A stretch of 64,000 nt of DNA from CALODP01 sp942492055 (GTDB lineage: Bacteria; Bacteroidota; Ignavibacteria; Ignavibacteriales; Melioribacteraceae): positions 930,001 to 994,000 of the forward strand of contig CALODP010000015.1 of the NCBI GenBank assembly GCA_942492055.1, given 5' to 3'. The position numbers and the translations under genes were made by a program. The stretch's first letter is position 1. Each line of letters begins with the position of its first letter. Below the pieces are notes generated by a model that was given only the letters and a program-made list of their open reading frames with translations, was not told where the DNA came from and made no database searches. This document shows positions 26,624 to 34,613 of this stretch, piece by piece.

Positions 26624-27691
26624 GTGAGAAAATTAATACTTATCATTTTTCTAACAACTCTCTTATGCGGTTGCGGTACTTCAGTTTCAATTCCCGAAGC
26701 AAACAAAGCGGTTTTGGAACAGACTAACGAAGAAAAAACGTTAATGGAAAAGGGAATCGCTTTTCACGATAGCGGCGAGTTCGATAAGGCTATTTCCATT
26801 TATTCCGAAATTATAACCAATAACCCGGAAAATGTCTTTGCGTACTACGAAATTGCTTTCACTTCTTATATGAAAAAGGATTTCGAAGAATGCATTGAAT
26901 ATACTTTGAAGGGTTTGGAATTCGATTCCGATTTCAGATATCGACTACTTGTTTTGTTAGGTAATACACTGGACGTTTTGGGAAGAACTGAAGAAGCGAT
27001 AAAAATATATAGAGAAGGAATTCTTTTACAACCGGATGATTTTATGCTCTATTATAATCTCGGTGTTGCTTATTACGGTCAAAAAGATTACGATAACGCC
27101 CGGTTTTCTTTTACTAATGGTATTAGAAAAAACCCTTATCACGCTTCCGGAAATTTGGGGCTGGGTAATTTGTTAATGGATACCAATAGCCAGATCCCTG
27201 CCGCTTTGATGATGATAAGATATTTAACTCTCGAGCCTAATACTGATAGATCACCCATAGCTTTTTCTTCTTTGGAAGATCTCTTAAATCTTGGGGTCGA
27301 AATTGCCGGAGAAAACAAAATAAATATTAATATTTTCGATAGGGATGAAAGTGATGGGTATTTCAATATTAAAATGACATTAAAGCTACAAGCAGCCATC
27401 TTAGTAGCCCAAATAGGGAAAGAGATAACTCCTGTTCAGGCTAGAGTTAAATCAATCATTACTCTCTTCGACTCGGTCGCAGAGCAGGAAGAAGGGAAAC
27501 AAAAGGACTTTGTGGCAAATTATATGTTCCCTTACGTAAGAGAAGTAGTAAAAAAAGATTACTCGGAAGTATTGGCCTATTACATCATCCAATCGGTTAA
27601 CAATCCCGAAGTAGATAAATGGCTTGAAAATAATAAGGAAAAGGTAGATGCCTTCCTGGAATGGAATAACAATTATAATTGGATTTTATAA
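26624..27691 (+). CDS. TPR-repeat lipoprotein
   Basis: A 355-residue protein with a lipoprotein signal (IIFLTTLLCGCG, acylated Cys near residue 16) followed by at least four tetratricopeptide repeats between residues about 40 and 180 (for example LMEKGIAFHDSGEFDKAISI and LYYNLGVAYYGQKDYDNARF). The C-terminal half is helical without a recognised domain. The GTG start is well supported by GGAGGAG 6 nt upstream. TPR lipoproteins usually scaffold envelope complexes, and no partner is evident. The CTCGAAAGGGAA motif occurs both before (about 26,535) and just after the gene (27,694). Confidence 0.82.
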   Translation: MRKLILIIFLTTLLCGCGTSVSIPEANKAVLEQTNEEKTLMEKGIAFHDSGEFDKAISIYSEIITNNPENVFAYYEIAFTSYMKKDFEECIEYTLKGLEFDSDFRYRLLVLLGNTLDVLGRTEEAIKIYREGILLQPDDFMLYYNLGVAYYGQKDYDNARFSFTNGIRKNPYHASGNLGLGNLLMDTNSQIPAALMMIRYLTLEPNTDRSPIAFSSLEDLLNLGVEIAGENKININIFDRDESDGYFNIKMTLKLQAAILVAQIGKEITPVQARVKSIITLFDSVAEQEEGKQKDFVANYMFPYVREVVKKDYSEVLAYYIIQSVNNPEVDKWLENNKEKVDAFLEWNNNYNWIL

Positions 27692-27742
27692 TCACTCGAA
27701 AGGGAATCGAAGCTTTTCATAATGAGCTATGTTACATGTTTA

Positions 27743-28005
27743 CTCTCCATGCCCCCGACATAATCGGGGCGCGGAGTCGAAGCTTACTTGGGCAATCCAA
27801 AAGACGAATGTAGCATGCTTACTGTTCAGGATCCGGCTTTGACGGAAGCGGAGTCGAAGTAAGCTTACTATTTACTAAAGCCAATCAAAAAGTCCCTCTC
27901 TTGCAAGAGAAGGATTTATTGAAAACCCCGTCAAAGTCGGGGCGTGACCCATTAACCCAAATCATCATGACTGATATTTAATCCCTTTCTCCACATTAAA
28001 AGAAT
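27743..28005. repeat. Composite dispersed repeat, cluster 1 (units A-B-C-D)
   Basis: The intergenic DNA holds four repeat units in the order A (27,743-27,787), B (27,810-27,870), C (27,877-27,943) and D (27,949-28,005). Each recurs in the cluster at 29.4-30.2 kb. Units A and C contain the hairpin CCCCGAC-AAA-GTCGGGG in variant forms (27,753 and 27,926). Unit C also has the palindrome CCCTCTCTTGCAAGAGAAGG. Unit B ends with AGTAAGCTTACT. No gene or transposase is linked to these units. Confidence 0.8.
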
Positions 28006-28139
28006 TCTATAGGATATTTTTTTAACCTTGCTCTTTTGATCGAACAAAGATAATTTATAAAGAAAATATTTCACTCTCTAAAGAAATAATTAGTTCCATC
28101 AGAACTCATTATACAATTACTCAATTAAAAGGACTTTTA

Positions 28140-29366
28140 ATGAAGAAACTGGCTTTCTGCATCATCGCGCTAATCTCCTTCTCTTTTCCTTTAGCCCAAC
28201 AAAAAGATATTAGCAAATACCTGGATAAGAGAAATGATATCCATACGGTTTATGAAAGTAAAAGTAGTATCCTAATCAGAACTAAAGAAAATAAATTAGA
28301 GCTAGTAGACTTAGAGACCGGTGAAAAGAAAAACTACCCTGTCATTCGTCTTCAAAGAGTCTCTCAATCTCAAAACAACAAATATGTAATTTCAGAGTCT
28401 CTACACGAAAAGAATATCCGCGCAAAAATTATTGACAAAAATGGAATGCGAGAATTCTCGGTCTCAACTCCCGAACTATCAATTTCTTCCAATGGAAAAT
28501 ATATCATTACACGAAGATCATATATCTTTGGAGGGAGATTTCAAGTATTCAATTCCACAACTCTCGAAGAAATTAATTTTCCAAGTATTTCCCCGGGAAT
28601 GTTTGTCTCCGATTTCATAGATTCAAATAAGGTTCTTCTGGTTTATGCGGAAGTTATCAAACAACACCTCGACCAAAAGTATAGAAAGATAAAAAAAGAA
28701 AATCTGGAAAAGTTAAACAAAGGAATTATTTCTTATGAAGAATATAAAAAAAGGATCAAGCCGGTAAAAGAACACTTTGCTTCAAGAAGACAAAGAGGGA
28801 ATAGAAAGAGGGGAGCAGTAAACAAAACAATGAAGTTTGCCATACTCGATATTCCAAGCAACACCATTGAAAGCGAAGGTATAATTGACCCAAATAATAA
28901 CTACAAGCTGTTGGAAGCAGACGCACAGCTCGCAATCTCTAAAAACAAACAGCTTGCGTTCCTGGCAGTAAACTCCCCAAAATCACATGGTGATAATTCC
29001 GTAATTGAAATAAATCTGGCAACCAATCGCATTCATGATATATCGGAAAAACTCAAATTAGACCAAAACTCCAATATTATATTTATAGATTGTCTGGAAA
29101 ACGACATTACTCTTATAAAACATAATGTTGTACGTAAATGCGAATATATAGCATTTGACAAAAACAATATCTATAGGGCTTATCTACCAGACTCTCTTCA
29201 TTTCTCCGGAATCATCTATACGACAATGGAAAATAATACTATCAAAATATTCGAGAGGAAAAATTCGGTCCATATATGGAACTATCAAGAACCAAAAGAT
29301 ATCTCAATTACAAAATACAATTACGCAATAATAAACAGAAACCGATGCAAAATGATAAAGAAGTAA
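28140..29366 (+). CDS. Secreted protein of unknown function, beta-propeller-like
   Basis: I do not recognise this 408-residue protein. It has a signal peptide (CIIALISFSFPLAQQ) and a mature part made of repeated short beta strands separated by turns with N-K-Y, S-N-G-K-Y or N-K patterns. This suggests a WD40-like or other propeller fold. Around residues 180-225 a long, strongly basic helical insert (KIKKENLEKLNK..., then ASRRQRGNRKRG) interrupts the pattern. The gene is flanked on both sides by copies of the same composite repeat, and no partner gene is close. Ribosome site: AAAAGGA 8 nt before the ATG. Confidence 0.7.
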   Translation: MKKLAFCIIALISFSFPLAQQKDISKYLDKRNDIHTVYESKSSILIRTKENKLELVDLETGEKKNYPVIRLQRVSQSQNNKYVISESLHEKNIRAKIIDKNGMREFSVSTPELSISSNGKYIITRRSYIFGGRFQVFNSTTLEEINFPSISPGMFVSDFIDSNKVLLVYAEVIKQHLDQKYRKIKKENLEKLNKGIISYEEYKKRIKPVKEHFASRRQRGNRKRGAVNKTMKFAILDIPSNTIESEGIIDPNNNYKLLEADAQLAISKNKQLAFLAVNSPKSHGDNSVIEINLATNRIHDISEKLKLDQNSNIIFIDCLENDITLIKHNVVRKCEYIAFDKNNIYRAYLPDSLHFSGIIYTTMENNTIKIFERKNSVHIWNYQEPKDISITKYNYAIINRNRCKMIKK

Positions 29367-29420
29367 AAAGAGAATTTCAGAAAATTCAGTTACACTCTTG
29401 CAGCTCAACTATTCCGATTC

Positions 29421-30240
29421 CTCTCCATGACCCCGACAAAGTCGGGGCGCGGAGTCGAAGTAAGCTTACCATAAAGTAGAATCCCTTTAAATTTTCCCCT
29501 CAACTCCGCTCCCGTCAAAGTTCATTAATTACCGAATTTTCAACTGGATCTTCGACAGTATAGGCACTGAGAAGAGCCATGTAGAAAGATTCTGACATGT
29601 CTCTCCCCATTAAACCAAATCACACAGACCAATATTTAAGGCTCTTACGACATTAAAAGAATCTCCGTCTCGGAAATTATACGAACTGAGCGTAAAATGA
29701 ATACTTTTGGATTAGCGTTTTTCAATTATAAAGCCCTCTTCTCTTCGCAAGCAATGCTGTCAACTTAAGGGAAATAATTCAGTCTTGAAGTACGTTCTAA
29801 GCTTTCTTATTCCAATAAGTAGCATGCTTACTGTCCAGAATCCGGCTTAGTCGAAGTAAGCTTACTACTATCCAAAACCATTATATGAATAGAGAACAAG
29901 TAAACAGATGCAATCCACGTAATAATAAGCTGTTCTGAAGCAGAACAAATCAAATATGCAGCTAAATCGAAAACCAGCGAAATAAAACCACTTGACACGT
30001 TCCCCCTTCTCTTGCTCCATCTCTCAAGAGAAGAGAGCTAGCATTTGCACCAATCTTCTACAAAACAGTACAATAAGAAAAAGCCAATCAAAAAGTCCCT
30101 CTCTTGCAAGAGAGGGATTTATTGAAAACCCCGACAAAGTCGGCGGGTCTCGGATCCCGATAAAGTCGGGAGGAATGAGTTGTCTCTAAAACTATCACCA
30201 TCCTCCATAGAGTTACGTCCCCCACATTAAAAGAATCTCC
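29421..30240. repeat. Composite dispersed repeat, cluster 2 (A, D, B, C, D copies)
   Basis: This stretch without genes carries degenerate copies of the units at 27.7-28.0 kb: A at 29,421-29,469, D at 29,607-29,666, B at 29,819-29,870, C at 30,080-30,146 and a partial D at 30,223-30,240. C matches its partner over about 67 bp with only a few changes. Hairpin copies lie at 29,431, 30,129 and 30,155. The order suggests two partly eroded composite units, A-D and B-C-D. The sequence between them shows nothing else. Confidence 0.75.
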
Positions 30241-30407
30241 GGAGATTCTTTTACAGTCTTGAGCATTTTGTACTTTTGTATGAGTTAGGTTACTGTCGTT
30301 GATCCGGCCATTGACTGGCCTAAGTAAGCCATATTCTGAATAAAATCATTTATTTTTCCCTCACTTCCCCTGGTAAAAATCAGCAGAACCGAACAACAAG
30401 AAAAACT

Positions 30408-30512
30408 TTACGGAACTCCCGAAACAAAACATCTGTTAAAAAATATGGTACTCATGATATGTGTATCACCTCCTTTTTTTCCTCCGCAGGGTGCTAATTT
30501 GCTCTGCGGAGG
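30408..30512 (-). promoter_or_regulatory. Hairpin, strong ribosome site and a 15-codon reading frame (leader-like)
   Basis: Read on the minus strand, a 9-bp perfect stem (CCTCCGCAG/CTGCGGAGG, 30,481-30,512) is followed by AAAAAAAGGAGGTGAT, a full-length Shine-Dalgarno match, and then an ATG at 30,455. That ATG opens a 15-residue frame (MSTIFFNRCFVSGVP) closed at 30,408. The distance from GGAGG to ATG is 13 nt, longer than usual. CCTCC in the outer stem could alternatively pair with the ribosome site. No long gene follows, so this may be a relic of a mobile-element leader or of a lost gene. Confidence 0.35.
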
Positions 30513-30586
30513 GTATTCTCCGATAACCGCACAAAAATGCACTATTTGCTCCTAAACTACTCAGCTTAGGCTAAAGTACATTCTCC

Positions 30587-30732
30587 TTTGACACTCTTAC
30601 ATTTGCCAATGTCACACCAACATTTTGCTTTGACACTCTTACATTTGCCAATGTCACCACGACATTTTGCTTTGACACATTTATATTTGCCAATGTCACA
30701 CCAACATTTTGCTTTGACACTCTTACATTTGC
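30587..30732. repeat. 42-bp tandem repeat array 1 (3.5 copies)
   Basis: Units begin at 30,587, 30,629, 30,671 and 30,713 (the last truncated to 20 bp by the IS21 end). Each 42-bp unit is itself a dimer of two related halves of 21 bp, with the core ACATTTGCC or ACATTTTGC. Because 42 is a multiple of three, the minus strand stays open and reads as a Cys/Lys-rich 14-residue repeat, which I do not regard as a real protein. Confidence 0.9.
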
Positions 30733-30839
30733 TGTTTTGTCCAACTGAAAAGTGACCAAAAATCCAACTGAAAAGTGACCAGAGGAAAAAAGAGAAAATA
30801 GAGTTATCCTGAGTAGACAAAACTCAGGAGGGAAAAAAG

Positions 30840-32294
30840 GTGATCAGTATGGAAGACTGGGTAACAATCAAAAATCTACGATCCAAAAATCCGGGAATGA
30901 GTCTACGTGAGATAGGTCGGATATTGGGCTTAAGTCATAACACCGTAAAAAAAGCCTTGTCAAAAGAGAGTCCTCCGGAGTACGTCCGGAAAGAGTCAAT
31001 AAGTGACTCCTTGTCTCCCTTTACGGAATTGATCTTTGAGATGTCTAACATTAAGAGATATCGGGGCTCCCGGATTCTCTATGAGATAAGGAGTAAAGGT
31101 TACACCGGCAGCAGAAGCAGCTTTTATTATTATCTCGGGAAAATAAAACAGACTTCCAAGAAAACATTTCAACCATACGAGACAGCTCCCGGGGAACAAG
31201 GTCAGTTCGACTGGAGCCCATATACTGTTTTAATCGGAGGGGCACGGGCAAAAATCTACATATATCAATATATCTACGGTTTTAGTCGCTATAAAATATT
31301 GGAAGTATCCTTGTCGGAGAATCAAGGGGCAGTATTTGAAGCGTTCGAAAGATGTCTTCAAGCCTCCGGAGGAGTATGTCAAAGAGTCCAAACCGATAAC
31401 GCGAGAGTTTTCATAACAATTCATTCAAAGGATAACTGGCGGTGGAATCCAAGATATCTTCACTTTTGCGGTCATTACGGGTTCGCTCCAAGTCGTTCGA
31501 TGCCAAGTCATCCGTGGTCCAAAGGGAAAGTCGAAAAACCGTTCGCCTATATAGAAGACCATTTCATCGACGGAAATACCTTTAGTAGCTTTGAAGAGTT
31601 ATGCTCAAAACTGAAAGAGTTTCAGAATCGGGTCAATAACGAGCTTCATTCGGTAATTAAGCAAAAACCGGAAACGGTGTTTGCCAAGGAGAGGGCTTCC
31701 CTAATGAATCTGCCATCATGTCGTTATGTGGGGATAAAAGAAGAGATAAGAAAAGTAAGCTACGATTGTCTGATCTCTTACAATGGGAACAGATACTCGG
31801 TGCCATGGGCTTTTGCCGGAAAGCAAGTATGGATAAAGATATCACAAGGGTACTATATCGAGATCTACTCACAAGCCAACAAGAAAGTAGCCTCCCACAG
31901 ACTCTCTTTAGGAAAAGGGAACGTAACCATTAAGGATGAGCACTACAGAGGGAATAACACTACGAAGGGCAATTTTCAACGCTTGTCGAAAGAGTTTATG
32001 GAGAAATTCCCCGATCAATCTTTGTTCTTGGAAAAACTGTATGCGCAGAAAAGATACAACAGCGGATACCAATTGCGATACATTATGGAACTCTCGAAAT
32101 TCTATTGCGCGGAAGATTTTCTTTCGGCACTGAAAAAGGCGATGGAATATAACGTCTTTCATTTTTCCTTCATATCCGGTTATCTGGAAAAGAACTGTGA
32201 GAGAACAATTATCATAGAAAATATGAGACTCAAAGAAAACTACCCGAACAAGGATATAAAAAGAGACCTTAAGGAGTATCAATTCAACTTTTAA
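30840..32294 (+). CDS. istA: IS21-family transposase IstA
   Basis: DDE transposase that cuts and joins IS21 ends. The N-terminal helix-turn-helix reads MSLREIGRILGLSHNTVKKAL. The catalytic triad lies in QGQFDWSPY (first Asp), RVQTDNARVF (second Asp) and WSKGKVEKPF (Glu), which is the IS21 IstA pattern. The length of 484 residues is normal. GTG at 30,840 is the start, with AGGAGGG 8 nt upstream. The in-frame ATG at 30,849 lies too far from it. The gene is intact, so the element could be active. Confidence 0.95.
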   Translation: MISMEDWVTIKNLRSKNPGMSLREIGRILGLSHNTVKKALSKESPPEYVRKESISDSLSPFTELIFEMSNIKRYRGSRILYEIRSKGYTGSRSSFYYYLGKIKQTSKKTFQPYETAPGEQGQFDWSPYTVLIGGARAKIYIYQYIYGFSRYKILEVSLSENQGAVFEAFERCLQASGGVCQRVQTDNARVFITIHSKDNWRWNPRYLHFCGHYGFAPSRSMPSHPWSKGKVEKPFAYIEDHFIDGNTFSSFEELCSKLKEFQNRVNNELHSVIKQKPETVFAKERASLMNLPSCRYVGIKEEIRKVSYDCLISYNGNRYSVPWAFAGKQVWIKISQGYYIEIYSQANKKVASHRLSLGKGNVTIKDEHYRGNNTTKGNFQRLSKEFMEKFPDQSLFLEKLYAQKRYNSGYQLRYIMELSKFYCAEDFLSALKKAMEYNVFHFSFISGYLEKNCERTIIIENMRLKENYPNKDIKRDLKEYQFNF

Positions 32295-32315
32295 CCTAAG
32301 TAAGGAGAAGTGAAA

Positions 32316-33056
32316 ATGGGAAACGACAGAATGGAAGAACACATGAAAACACTCGCTCTGGAGAGGATTAAGGAGATTTACATTATCGAAGCGGAAAAAG
32401 CGGCCAAAGCAAAAATGAGCTTCCGTGAATACTTGGCAAGGCTGTTGGAAGAACAAGTTATCGCTAAATATGAGAGATCGGTCAACAGAAAAATGAGAAT
32501 GGCGAACTTTTCACAGATTAAGAAACTGGACGAATTCGATTTTTCTTTTCAACCGAAGATAAACGAGCAACTAATAAGAGAACTGGCTAATCTGGAGTTT
32601 ATCTCCAAAGGGAAAAACGTATTGTTCTTAGGCCCTCCCGGGGTAGGAAAAACACATCTGGCAATCGCTTTGGGGATTAAGGCCATTGAAGCCAGAATGA
32701 GAGTTCTCTTTTACTCCGCAGAGAAACTAACCGAGGAATTGGCTGCGGCAGAGATATCCAATACTCTAAACGCAAAGCTCGAATCTCTCGGGAGACTTGA
32801 TTTACTTATTATCGATGAACTCGGATATCTTTCCCTAAGCAAGCAAACAGCTAAACTCTTTTTCCAGTTAGTGGCCAAAAGATATGAAAGGGGATCTATT
32901 ATTGTTACTTCAAATAAGGCTTTCGAGCAGTGGGGAGAGATTTTCAATGATGATGTTGTGGCTGCAGCTATTTTAGACAGATTGCTCCACCACAGTTATC
33001 CGTTTTTTATTAACGGAAAAAGTTTTAGATTAAGAAACATGGTGCATAATAAATAA
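32316..33056 (+). CDS. istB: IS21 helper ATPase IstB
   Basis: AAA+ ATPase of the DnaA/DnaC type that works with IstA in target selection. It has Walker A GPPGVGKTHLAIALG, Walker B LLIIDELGYL, sensor I IVTSNKAFEQWG and the C-terminal DRLLHHSYPFFINGKSFR block. It follows istA by about 20 bp. The frame is open from GTG 32,310, but ATG at 32,316 has better spacing (8 nt) from AAGGAG. The length of about 246 residues is normal. Confidence 0.94.
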   Translation: MGNDRMEEHMKTLALERIKEIYIIEAEKAAKAKMSFREYLARLLEEQVIAKYERSVNRKMRMANFSQIKKLDEFDFSFQPKINEQLIRELANLEFISKGKNVLFLGPPGVGKTHLAIALGIKAIEARMRVLFYSAEKLTEELAAAEISNTLNAKLESLGRLDLLIIDELGYLSLSKQTAKLFFQLVAKRYERGSIIVTSNKAFEQWGEIFNDDVVAAAILDRLLHHSYPFFINGKSFRLRNMVHNK

Positions 33057-33110
33057 TTGTACTGGTCAATTTTGTCTGGAATATTGGTCAGTTTTCGGCT
33101 GGAATTAACA

Positions 33111-33412
33111 GTGGTTTCTCGCTTGGGTAAGATTACCGGTTGGAAACTTGAATCCCTATCACGGGGAGTGACTACATCTATATTTCCGAAGGAGGTTTTC
33201 ACTTGTTTGGTTTTCTTCCCGTTCTTTCTGTTCGAGCTAATCTGTTCTTTTAAATGACCTTCTAATTCCCCTTCAAGACTTGTTTCCAACAGATGTTTTA
33301 ACATAGGGGCGAATATCCCTTCTTTTCCTTCTAAAGGGACGCCTTGAAGTAATTGTTCTTTTGCTTCTTTCGAGAAGGTGATCCAATCGAATTCTTTTTT
33401 GATTTCTGCCAT
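33111..33412 (-). pseudogene. N-terminal fragment of an IS256/Mutator-family transposase
   Basis: The reading frame from ATG at 33,412 (with AAAGGA upstream) codes for the IS256 transposase N-terminus. The block TSFGNIDVVTPRDRDSSFQP and the preceding zinc-less Glu/Lys-rich region are typical. It stops matching exactly where the IS21 right end begins (33,110) and only a nonsense tail continues into the element. The rest of the transposase is not present on the far side of IS21, so the two elements are not a simple nested insertion. The GTGTGTCAGAAAAAAAT sequence just upstream (around 33,450-33,466) probably belongs to the IS256 terminal repeat. Confidence 0.85.
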
Positions 33413-33506
33413 TGTGTGTCCTTTTTTCATTCCCTAATCTATTATTTTTTTCTGACACACTTTAATGAACAGAGCCTCTTTGCATTGCTCCCAAGTCATC
33501 TTGCAC

Positions 33507-33632
33507 CTCAAGAATATGATTTTGCATCACTCAAATGTCATCTTACACCTCAAGAATATGATTTTGCATCACTCAAATGTCATCTTACACCTCAAGAATA
33601 TGATCTTGCACCTCAACAAGATGACTTTGCAA
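33507..33632. repeat. 42-bp tandem repeat array 2 with 21-bp substructure
   Basis: Units start at 33,507, 33,549 and 33,591. A half-unit follows at 33,612 and a related fragment precedes at about 33,488. Halves share the pattern CTCAA-x5-ATGATTTTGCA or CTCAAATGTCATCTTACAC. The spacing is the same as array 1 on the other side of the IS21 element, and both arrays read GCAAAAT at the start of the unit on the minus strand, but the sequences otherwise differ. The long open frames across it come from the multiple-of-three unit and are not considered genes. Confidence 0.85.
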
Positions 33633-33654
33633 ACCTGTCGTCACTGATTTCATT

Positions 33655-34613
33655 TTGATGTCCTGCTTTTTGCTCGGGGGTGGGGGGCCTAGAGCCCTAG
33701 AGTTGGTAGATAATGAGTCTACTTATGCCATGATTGTGTGACGAATGGAGGATTCATGAAACGGACGCGTCGGGCCAACAGAACCGGGGCACGGTTGCGT
33801 GGACTAAGCTCGTACGTTTAGGTCGTTCCGAAAGCGCCCCCCCGCCGTGCGAGTTGAATCGTACCGTTCTAAATTGAGAGTCATCGCACACAGCTTCTCG
33901 GCGGGTTCGTCAGGTGCGGGCCCCTGCCGTGGACGGTCACGATGGGTGACGGATCATTCAATTTCCGGACTGTCGGGCGCCCCTCCCGGAGACAAGGGGC
34001 TTCAGTTCCGAAGAAATTAGTTGGAGCGAGTTGTGAATCGAAACTCAGTTGTTGGATCCGAGATCCGTTCCGATTTCTTCGGTCGATCTGGCTCAGTCCG
34101 CCCGAACCGCTATCCGAGTAACGGTCGTTTTTTGGAGTCTGCAGAAATCGTATGAGTATTTGAACAAGACCCCTGAATGGGTGACTGAAAGATGCAACTT
34201 AGGATTTGCCAAAAGCTCTAGCAATCTGGCTTGAAAACCGAAAACCAAGTCTGACCCCGCTCCTCTCGCGCACACACCAGCGAGTCCTGCCGAGAAAAGA
34301 CACACAAACTCGGGCACCGAGGTAGCGTAGCCGGTGAATTGGCTGCGGGCCTTCGCACTCCAGAATTGAATTGGCGATATCGTCGATACCCCGTAGCAAA
34401 CCAAATTTCACCAATGCGATAATTGATGCCGCGGAGATGATCATGGTCAACGCTGACATAGTTTCCCTACCCTACATGATCAACCCACCATCTACGTTGC
34501 CCGAGATAATGGGCGAGGTTTACGTCGAGGAAGTGATACGAATCTACATAAACAGATTCAACTAACCAGCACCGGTGAAAAAGGGATCGCTATTTCGAAG
34601 TAAAAAGCGCCAC
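33655..34613. other. Composition change and gene-free stretch (likely junction)
   Basis: Base composition and codon style change here from AT-rich to GC-rich, at about 33,655-33,720. From there to 34,613 I find no gene with recognisable family sequence. The few open frames on either strand are short, have no plausible start context and mix frames. The palindrome CTAGAGCCCTAGAG lies near 33,690-33,703. Nothing else notable is seen. Confidence 0.7.

Larger units (their letters stand above)
30733..33110 (+). mobile_element. IS21-family insertion sequence, complete (istA, istB)
   Basis: The element of 2,378 bp is bounded by inverted ends beginning TGTT. The left end (30,733-30,782) and the reverse complement of the right end (33,061-33,110) share the pattern TCCA-x5-GAAAA-x-TGACCA. 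Each contains two tandem copies of this subrepeat, as is normal for IS21 transposase binding sites. Inside are istA and istB in the usual order, both intact. The bases immediately outside the two ends do not match (ATTTGC on the left, GTGGTT on the right), so no target duplication is visible. Confidence 0.92.

Noticed and set aside
27743..30240. Transposon of its own between the composite repeats
   Set aside because: No transposase or integrase lies between the two clusters, and the gene there has no mobile-element features.
30587..30732. CRISPR array
   Set aside because: The units are contiguous 42-bp copies with no unique spacers, and there is no cas gene.
30566..30820. Minus-strand open frame rich in Cys/Lys repeats (14-residue period)
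   Set aside because: It is created by the 42-bp tandem array, which is a multiple of three. It has no ribosome site and its start lies inside the IS21 end.
31908..32456. Minus-strand frame of 182 codons across the istA/istB border
   Set aside because: It is antisense to two intact IS21 genes and has no family features.
33353..33658. Plus-strand open frames with a 14-residue repeat
   Set aside because: They arise from array 2 for the same reason, and the first part runs antisense through the IS256 transposase fragment.
33655..33720. Genomic island or integrative element boundary
   Set aside because: No attachment duplication, integrase or tRNA 3' end lies here. A change of whole-genome character on one side only points to a join between different sources.
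34093..34459. Short overlapping minus-strand frames in the gene-free stretch after the join
   Set aside because: They overlap each other in different frames and contain no recognisable motif or start signal.
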